24,855 nt of DNA from positions 1-24,855 of the forward strand of contig JADBKA010000053.1 in the NCBI GenBank assembly GCA_014896635.1, written 5' to 3'. Shown here one piece after another: positions 21,809 through 24,855 of this stretch. The notes below the pieces were generated by a model. It was given only the letters and a program-made list of their open reading frames with translations, had not been told where the DNA came from and searched no databases. Position numbers and translations under genes: made by a program. Each line of letters opens with the position of its first letter. The first letter of the stretch is position 1. The DNA is from Ktedonobacteraceae bacterium (lineage in GTDB: Bacteria; Chloroflexota; Ktedonobacteria; Ktedonobacterales; Ktedonobacteraceae).

Positions 21809-22705
21809 TCAGAGGATTTTCTTGCCGAGTGCTGAGAGTATCAACTCAACGGCGAGCTGGGCAGTGGCATTTTCACGATCAAGGATTGAATTCACTTCGA
21901 CCACGTCCATCGAGACAAGGAGCTGCGAAGCGGCGATCATTTCCATCGCCAGGTGGGCCTCACGATAACTTAAGCCGCCGCGCACCGGCGTGCCAACGCC
22001 CGGTGCCTCTCGCGGATCGAGCGAGTCCATATCAAGACTGAGATGGATGGGGTTGTTTCCTCTCTGCCCAGCGATGGCAATAGCCTGCTGCATAATGTGA
22101 AAGATACCCTGCTGATCAATGTCGGACATGGTGAAAACGTGAATTTTATGGCTGCGCAGCAGCATTTGCTCGCCACTGTCGAGATCGCGGGTACCAACGA
22201 TGACAATTTTCTCTTTGTGCAGCTTGGGCGCCCAGCCGCCAACATGCGTGAGCCGTTTATCCCCCAGACCGGCCAGAGCCGCCAGTACCATCCCGTGAAT
22301 GTTGCCCGAAGGCGTCGTCTCGCTGGTGTTGAAATCGGCGTGAGCGTCAATCCAGAGCACACCGACATTCTTGTGGACGTGGGCAACGCCGCTGATAGAG
22401 CCGAGTGCGAGGCTGTGATCCCCACCAAGCACCAGTGGAAACTCCCCCTCTTTCAAGGCAGTGGCTACTTGCCGGACCAGCTCTTCTGAGAGGTCTATGA
22501 TCGGATCGAGATATTTAAGATGCGGGCTGCCGACAGGCTGGCCCTCCGGTTGGGGAACCACGAGATTGCCCACGTCGTGAACTATATGGCCCAGGCGCTC
22601 CAGTTGCTCGTGAAGTCCGGCGTAACGGATGGCGCTGGGACCGATATCCACTCCACGTCGATCAGCACCTAAATCTATAGGAGCACCAATTACGCGAATA
22701 TGCAT
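21809..22705 (-). CDS. rocF: Arginase (ureohydrolase family)
   Basis: Arginase hydrolyses arginine to ornithine and urea. The 298-aa product has the dimanganese ligands: H97 in [11 protein letters not shown]120, H122 and D124 in [10 protein letters not shown], and D225 and D227 in [16 protein letters not shown] (H137) and the N-terminal [20 protein letters not shown] are arginase-type rather than agmatinase-type. The frame is open to ATG 22753, but that codon overlaps a -10 box, so ATG 22705 (AGAGGA ahead) is chosen; it also gives the usual family N-terminus. Formiminoglutamase or other ureohydrolase activity is less likely. ilvE follows in the same direction. Confidence 0.93.
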   Translation of the reverse strand: MHIRVIGAPIDLGADRRGVDIGPSAIRYAGLHEQLERLGHIVHDVGNLVVPQPEGQPVGSPHLKYLDPIIDLSEELVRQVATALKEGEFPLVLGGDHSLALGSISGVAHVHKNVGVLWIDAHADFNTSETTPSGNIHGMVLAALAGLGDKRLTHVGGWAPKLHKEKIVIVGTRDLDSGEQMLLRSHKIHVFTMSDIDQQGIFHIMQQAIAIAGQRGNNPIHLSLDMDSLDPREAPGVGTPVRGGLSYREAHLAMEMIAASQLLVSMDVVEVNSILDRENATAQLAVELILSALGKKIL

Positions 22706-22751
22706 ACGGATTCCTCTAGTTCGCCGCTGAACAGTTGCAAGAATTGTCTCC

Positions 22752-22780
22752 ATTATATATCCTGCCCTCCTTCTTGTCTA
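22752..22780 (-). promoter_or_regulatory. Strong promoter for arginase-ilvE
   Basis: On the minus strand TAGACA (22780-22775, 5 of 6 matches) and a perfect TATAAT (22757-22752) are separated by 17 nt. Transcription would begin near 22745, about 40 nt before ATG 22705. This rules out ATG 22753 as the translation start for this transcript. Confidence 0.65.
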
Positions 22781-22802
22781 TGGCTGAGCCGCCGCGCAAG
22801 CT

Positions 22803-22830
22803 TTGCACGTTACCTGAAAAGTAGTACAAT
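22803..22830 (+). promoter_or_regulatory. Weak candidate promoter for the solute-binding protein gene
   Basis: TTGCAC (22803-22808) and TACAAT (22825-22830, 5 of 6) are spaced by 16 nt, about 50 nt before the start codon at 22882. The -35 matches poorly. It is divergent from, and close to, the arginase promoter, so a shared regulator would be possible; no operator is recognised. Confidence 0.3.
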
Positions 22831-22881
22831 GATCAACAAAAGACTATCTATAGTATATTTGTTCCAGAAAGTGAGAGAAAA

Positions 22882-24528
22882 ATGAAAGGTTGCCAGCGGG
22901 CCAGCCGTTCAAGGCGTTGTATCGCTCTGGTACTGGCATTCTGTGCGGTACTGTTCATCCTGAGTGGCTGTGGGGAAGAGGACAGTCCACCAGCTGCGAG
23001 TAGCACACCGGCTCTGGCTGCCAGGCAGACACTGACCTTTCCGAATGTTGGCACAACCGACCTGGCGACACTTGATCCAGCTCGTGACCTGGATACAAAC
23101 TCCAGGATTGCTGTCACGATGCTCTATAGTGGCCTGGTGCGGACCGACAGCAATTTAAACGTTATACCTGATCAGGCCGCATGGAAGATCTCCGCCGATG
23201 GAAAGGTCTATACATTTCACATCCGGCCTGATGTGAAGTTCGCCGATGGTACGCCCCTGACCGCTCAATCATATGTCTCTAGCTGGACAAGAGCGCTGCG
23301 CCTGCCCGGTTCCAATCATGTCCTGCAATTTGCTCAGATTATTGCTGGAGCGCGTGATGTGAGCACAGGCAAAGCAAAAACCTTGACAGGGGTCAAAGCC
23401 CTCAATTCCCACACTCTCCAGGTGACACTGACCCATCCTGCACCTTATTTCCTGACAGCCCTGACCAACCCTTTCTTTTTCCCGGTCAATCAGAAGATGA
23501 TCGACCACTATGGGCCTAAAAGCTGGATGGAGCACGTCGAAGGCAATGGTCTGGGAACCGGGCCTTTTATGGTCCAGCGCTGGGAACGCAATGTAAAGAT
23601 GGTTTTTGTCCCCAATCCCTATTACTATGGTAACAGGACACGGCTGACCGAGGTGACGATGACCTTTGTGAATGATGCTGCAACAGCCTTTAAGACCTAT
23701 CGTGCCAGGCAAGGAGGAGATTTTATCTGGGGATTGCAGTCAGCAGACCAGGCGGTAGCGAAAGGACTGAGCGGTTTTATCCGTGTGCCACTTTTGCAGA
23801 CCAATGCGCTCTTCTTCGATACTACTACTCCTCCGTTTGATAATGCGGCTGTACGTCAGGCGTTTGCCTACGCGACTGACCGATCAGAACTTGCGCATGC
23901 GATCTTTAAAGACACGGTTCTGCCTACCACAACAATTCTTCCTCCTGGTATGCCCGGCTATCAACCAGGATATAGCGGACTGCCTTTCGATAAGAAAAAG
24001 GCGGCATCGCTCCTGCAATCCGTCTATCCCAGTCCTTCGGCGATACCCTCGATCACCTTTTCCTATCCTGTTTCAGAGATGACAGGTGATGAGGCATGGA
24101 TGTTGCAGGAGATGTGGCGCACAACCCTGGGCATTCAGGTAAATATGCGACCAGTAGAGGATACTGCATATAAAGACGAGTTACAGCGGCATTTGATACA
24201 ATTCGGCCTCGTCGCCTGGCAGGCCGATTTTCCTGATCCGTATGATTGCCTGGCCGTCAATCTTTTCTCGCATGTGTCCGCTAATAATGGCAGGTGGAGC
24301 AATGCCAGCTTTGATCAGGCGATTGAGCAAGCGGAATCGCTCAACGGCGAGGCGCGCCTGATGTTATACGGTAAAGCCGAGCGTATCGCTGTAGAGGATG
24401 CTGCCTGGCTGCCGTTGTTGCATGAAACGATGGCAGCGGTGATTCCGCCCTGGATACATGGCGTGACAGTGAACGGCAACGGGCTATACTTCGGTGACTG
24501 GTCCGACGTCTACATTCTGGCTCATTAG
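22882..24528 (+). CDS. ABC transporter solute-binding lipoprotein, family 5 (peptide/OppA-like)
   Basis: Family-5 binding proteins capture oligopeptides or nickel-type ligands outside the membrane for an ABC importer. The 548-aa product starts with a basic n-region and a hydrophobic stretch (ALVLAFCAVLFIL), then the lipobox LSGC with Cys30, so it should be a membrane-anchored lipoprotein. The family pattern is clear: LATLDPARDLD, YTFHIRPDVKFADGTPLTA, GTGPFMVQRWERN, NPYYYG, and AVRQAFAYATDRSELAHAIF. It is typical in length. The substrate cannot be assigned, and no permease or ATPase gene is next to it, so it is an orphan in this window. GTGAGAG gives a modest ribosome-binding site. Confidence 0.9.
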   Translation: MKGCQRASRSRRCIALVLAFCAVLFILSGCGEEDSPPAASSTPALAARQTLTFPNVGTTDLATLDPARDLDTNSRIAVTMLYSGLVRTDSNLNVIPDQAAWKISADGKVYTFHIRPDVKFADGTPLTAQSYVSSWTRALRLPGSNHVLQFAQIIAGARDVSTGKAKTLTGVKALNSHTLQVTLTHPAPYFLTALTNPFFFPVNQKMIDHYGPKSWMEHVEGNGLGTGPFMVQRWERNVKMVFVPNPYYYGNRTRLTEVTMTFVNDAATAFKTYRARQGGDFIWGLQSADQAVAKGLSGFIRVPLLQTNALFFDTTTPPFDNAAVRQAFAYATDRSELAHAIFKDTVLPTTTILPPGMPGYQPGYSGLPFDKKKAASLLQSVYPSPSAIPSITFSYPVSEMTGDEAWMLQEMWRTTLGIQVNMRPVEDTAYKDELQRHLIQFGLVAWQADFPDPYDCLAVNLFSHVSANNGRWSNASFDQAIEQAESLNGEARLMLYGKAERIAVEDAAWLPLLHETMAAVIPPWIHGVTVNGNGLYFGDWSDVYILAH

Positions 24529-24532
24529 TGAG

Positions 24533-24855
24533 CTATGGCACGACCGCCACCGGACGTACAGGCGATCCGGTGGCTCCTCGCATTTTGAGTGGCAGGCAGA
24601 TAAAGAGGAATTCGTAGCGCCGGTCTCGTGCCAGTTCTTCGAGAAAAAGGTTCTCAAGGATGTAGATGCCATGACGAACCAGCAGAACCACGTGTCCCGG
24701 TAGCGTCACTTTGAGGTCGGGATCAAGATAACCCGGCGTATCCCACGCAATGTTATCTGCTCCGACGGCTCTGACCCGTTGTTCCGCCAGCCATTGAGAG
24801 GCATCGGTGTGTACACCGGCTCCTGCCAGGTAGGTCTGCGGGTCCTGCCAGTACG
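24533..24855 (-). CDS. Cyclase-family protein (kynurenine formamidase-like), C-terminal part only
   Basis: The minus-strand frame is open from the window edge to TAG at 24535-24533, giving 107 codons of a C-terminus. It shows GAGVHTDASQWLAEQRVRAV, then GADNIAW, the segment ILENLFLEELA, and the ending PLKMRGATGSPVRPVAVV. The combination of a WL...V..VG(A/T)D motif, an E-N-L segment and PL...GATGSPVR is that of the metal-dependent cyclase family (PF04199), which includes kynurenine formamidase KynB. The N-terminal HxGTHxDxPxH metal motif would lie outside the window. It converges on the solute-binding protein gene with 4 nt between stops and no room for a terminator. The precise substrate is unknown. 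Confidence 0.75.
   Translation of the reverse strand, partial: YWQDPQTYLAGAGVHTDASQWLAEQRVRAVGADNIAWDTPGYLDPDLKVTLPGHVVLLVRHGIYILENLFLEELARDRRYEFLFICLPLKMRGATGSPVRPVAVVP

Overview
This window is most of a bacterial ribosomal-protein supercluster (S10, spc and alpha operons merged), followed by a short accessory and metabolic region. It has a moderate to high GC content, a zinc-type S14, and the order rpoA-rplQ-truA-rplM-rpsI. Several ribosomal proteins are enlarged and there are GC-rich palindromic spacer elements. My best guess is a Chloroflexota bacterium of the Ktedonobacteria type. This is inferred from gene order and family resemblance, not from a database match.

Region 1 (1-12396, + strand) holds rpsJ (5' end cut by the window edge)-rplC-rplD-rplW-rplB-rpsS-rplV-rpsC-rplP-rpmC-rpsQ-rplN-rplX-rplE-rpsN-rpsH-rplF-rplR-rpsE-rpmD-rplO-secY. 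Gene spacing is mostly 0-30 nt, with several overlaps. Longer, hairpin-bearing spacers lie before rplC, rplX, rpsH and secY.

Region 2 (12397-18324, + strand) starts with a 368-nt structured leader in the place where adk and map usually sit. Then come infA (interrupted by an in-frame UAG), rpmJ, rpsM, rpsK, rpsD, rpoA, rplQ, truA, rplM and rpsI. The leader has a good extended -10 promoter followed by terminator-like folds.

Region 3 (18325-20750) holds a weak terminator, a small gene of unknown function, and a minus-strand gene for a stand-alone RecB/Cas4-like PD-(D/E)XK nuclease with a near-consensus promoter. Upstream of the nuclease is an AT-rich stretch, then a GC-rich palindromic repeat block, then a bidirectional terminator.

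Region 4 (20751-24855) holds minus-strand arginase followed by a branched-chain aminotransferase (ilvE type), a divergent + strand gene for a family-5 solute-binding lipoprotein, and the 3' end of a convergent cyclase-family gene cut by the window edge.

I found no new multi-gene system. The most unusual points are: the amber codon at the position of Ser37 in an otherwise intact infA; large internal insertions in L3, L17 and L18; long repetitive tails on S3 and S5; an attenuator-like infA leader sharing a core motif with the ilvE terminator; strong hairpins before rplC and rpmJ; a hairpin between the Shine-Dalgarno sequence and start codon of ilvE; and a possible leader mini-ORF before truA.
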